From Lachnospiraceae bacterium A4 (GTDB lineage Bacteria; Bacillota; Clostridia; Lachnospirales; Lachnospiraceae): a stretch of DNA of 34,428 nt. Below the pieces are notes generated by a model, which made no database searches, had not been told where the DNA came from, and saw only the letters and a list, made by a program, of their open reading frames with translations. Within the stretch, counting starts at the first letter, position 1, and each line of letters begins with the position of its first letter. The DNA is taken from NCBI GenBank assembly GCA_000403215.2, contig KE159532.1, forward strand, positions 100,810 through 135,237, given 5' to 3'. Both the position numbers and the translations under genes were made by a program. Shown piece after piece: positions 33,284 to 34,428 of this stretch.

Positions 33284-34428
33284 GTGGAATATATGAGGGC
33301 GGTGCCGGACCCCAGGTGCGGCAGGGAAACAAAACATGACCATGCGGAAGTGCTGGTATGCTTGGTGGCCGGTTTCCTGGCGGGGAGGACGACCATACGC
33401 CGGAGCCTGAAATGGTGTAAAAAGCATTTGGAAGAATTGAGGGAATATCTTCCATTAAAGAATGGCATCGCCTCCCCATCCACAGCATGCCGTCTTCTGT
33501 CAGGGATCGATGAGGAACTGTTTGCGCTGGAATTCATGGAATGGATCGGGGAAATCATGGATACGAAAGGGATCCACCTTGCGGTTGACGGGAAGGCACT
33601 GCGGGCTGGAATGGAGAAAGTGAAGGATTTCCGGGCACCGATGATTCTGAATGCGGTGGATGCGGCAACGGGGCTGGTGGCAGCGCAGATGCCCATAAAG
33701 AATAAGGACTGTGAGATCAAAGCGATACCGGAGTTGTTGAAACTGTTGGATATCAAGGGAAGCGTCGTCACGGCAGACGCGGTGGGAACCCAGACGCAGA
33801 TCATGGAACAGATCCTGTCCCAAGAGGGGCATTTTGTACTGATGGTCAAAAAGAACCAACCGCAGTCTTATGAGGAGATCGTAAAATATTTCGGGGAAAT
33901 GTCAGAAGACTATAAAAGAACGAAGGAGGACTAGAACTACAGACCAAGATATCCCGGGATGCAGGAGAAATATGAAGAAATCAGCCGGAAGGAGAGGAAC
34001 CGTGACAGACAGGAATACCGGTGGTACAGCGTATGCCGGGAATGCAGCCTCCTGACAAAGACGCAGAAAGAATGGCCCTTTGTAAAAACAGTGGGATTAG
34101 CCAGGCAGATACGGATACCAGTAGAAAGGGACGGGCAGGGAAACGACATTACGCCGGATATAAAAACATTTCTGGAAAAAGGTTCAAGGCGGAGGCCGAA
34201 ACCGGTCCAGGATGAAGAGACAGGGAAAGATATCCAGGAAACAGGGATGATCTCGGACATGGAACTGACAGCAGAAGAAATGGGGAGGATAAAAAGGGAA
34301 CACTGGGCGGTTGAGAACCGTCTGCACCATGTACTGGATGATGCATTCCGTGAAGACAGGTCACCGGCAAAGAAATCAAAGCACAATCTGGCGCTGATCA
34401 GGAAGTTTGCCTATAACATCCTGCGGAT
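33284..34428 (+). pseudogene. ISAs1-type transposase, broken by an amber codon, right end cut
   Basis: The frame from GTG 33284 (ATG 33293 is the alternative) opens VEYMRAVPDPRCGRETKHDH. It carries the ISAs1 DDE motifs GIHLAVDGKALRAG and VVTADAVGTQ, then meets TAG at 33932-33934. The same frame continues to the window edge with EHWAVENRLHHVLDDAFREDRS, the conserved ISAs1 C-terminal Glu region. Between 33931 and 33969 the adjacent frame reads LELQTKISRDAGE, which joins the flanking protein better than the actual frame. This suggests one lost base near 33931 and one gained base near 33970. The transposase is probably dead unless the stop is suppressed. No good ribosome site precedes it. Confidence 0.75.

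Overview
The window looks like a chromosomal segment of a Clostridia-class Firmicute, most likely a Lachnospiraceae-type gut anaerobe. The grounds are strong AGGAGG ribosome sites, sigma-A type promoters (several TTGACA/TTTACA-17-TATAAT), the AddAB (not RecBCD) helicase-nuclease, a BlaI/M56 pair, oligoendopeptidase F, a two-gene NADPH-type glutamate synthase, and transposases of kinds I recall from that family. This assignment comes from protein resemblance only. No rRNA, tRNA or CRISPR array was seen.

Layout. (1) 1-847: a DDE transposase on the minus strand that runs off the left edge. (2) 1112-1765: a sugar O-acetyltransferase. (3) 1837-5326: a carbohydrate unit made of a composite hairpin with a cre-like core, a promoter, a Crh-like HPr paralogue that has lost the phosphorylatable His but keeps the regulatory Ser, an amylosucrase-like GH13 enzyme, a LacI-family repressor and a perfect terminator. 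(4) 5356-12617: an accessory block with two different two-gene ATPase modules. One is an AAA/ABC-type ATPase with a small TOPRIM-like protein. The other is a STAND-like P-loop ATPase with a TPR protein. They flank a BlaI repressor and a BlaR1-like M56 sensor protease whose outer domain is unlike penicillin sensors. (5) 12686-24094: housekeeping genes: pepF on the minus strand, then addB-addA-HAD phosphatase-CPBP protease as one tight operon, a bidirectional terminator, and a flavin reductase on the minus strand. (6) 24283-26185: a solitary tyrosine integrase, then a strongly promoted small gene overlapping a retropepsin-like aspartic protease gene. (7) 26270-32611: gltB-gltD with a promoter, an attenuator-like terminator in the leader, and a strong terminator after gltD. 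(8) 32601-34428: a two-ORF insertion element with an ISAs1-type transposase broken by an amber codon that looks like a pair of compensating frameshifts; it runs off the right edge.

How the genes fit together. The GH13/LacI/Crh-like unit looks like sucrose or alpha-glucan use under catabolite control. GltBD assimilates ammonium by making glutamate from glutamine and 2-oxoglutarate. AddAB repairs double-strand breaks and degrades foreign linear DNA. The accessory block has the look of a small immunity island: a visibly AT-rich first pair, paired NTPase-plus-partner genes, and a protease-controlled repressor in the middle. The best candidates for undescribed biology are the two ATPase modules (5356-7004 and 9940-12617), their possible link to the BlaI/M56 switch, and the overlapping small-ORF/retropepsin pair beside the integrase.
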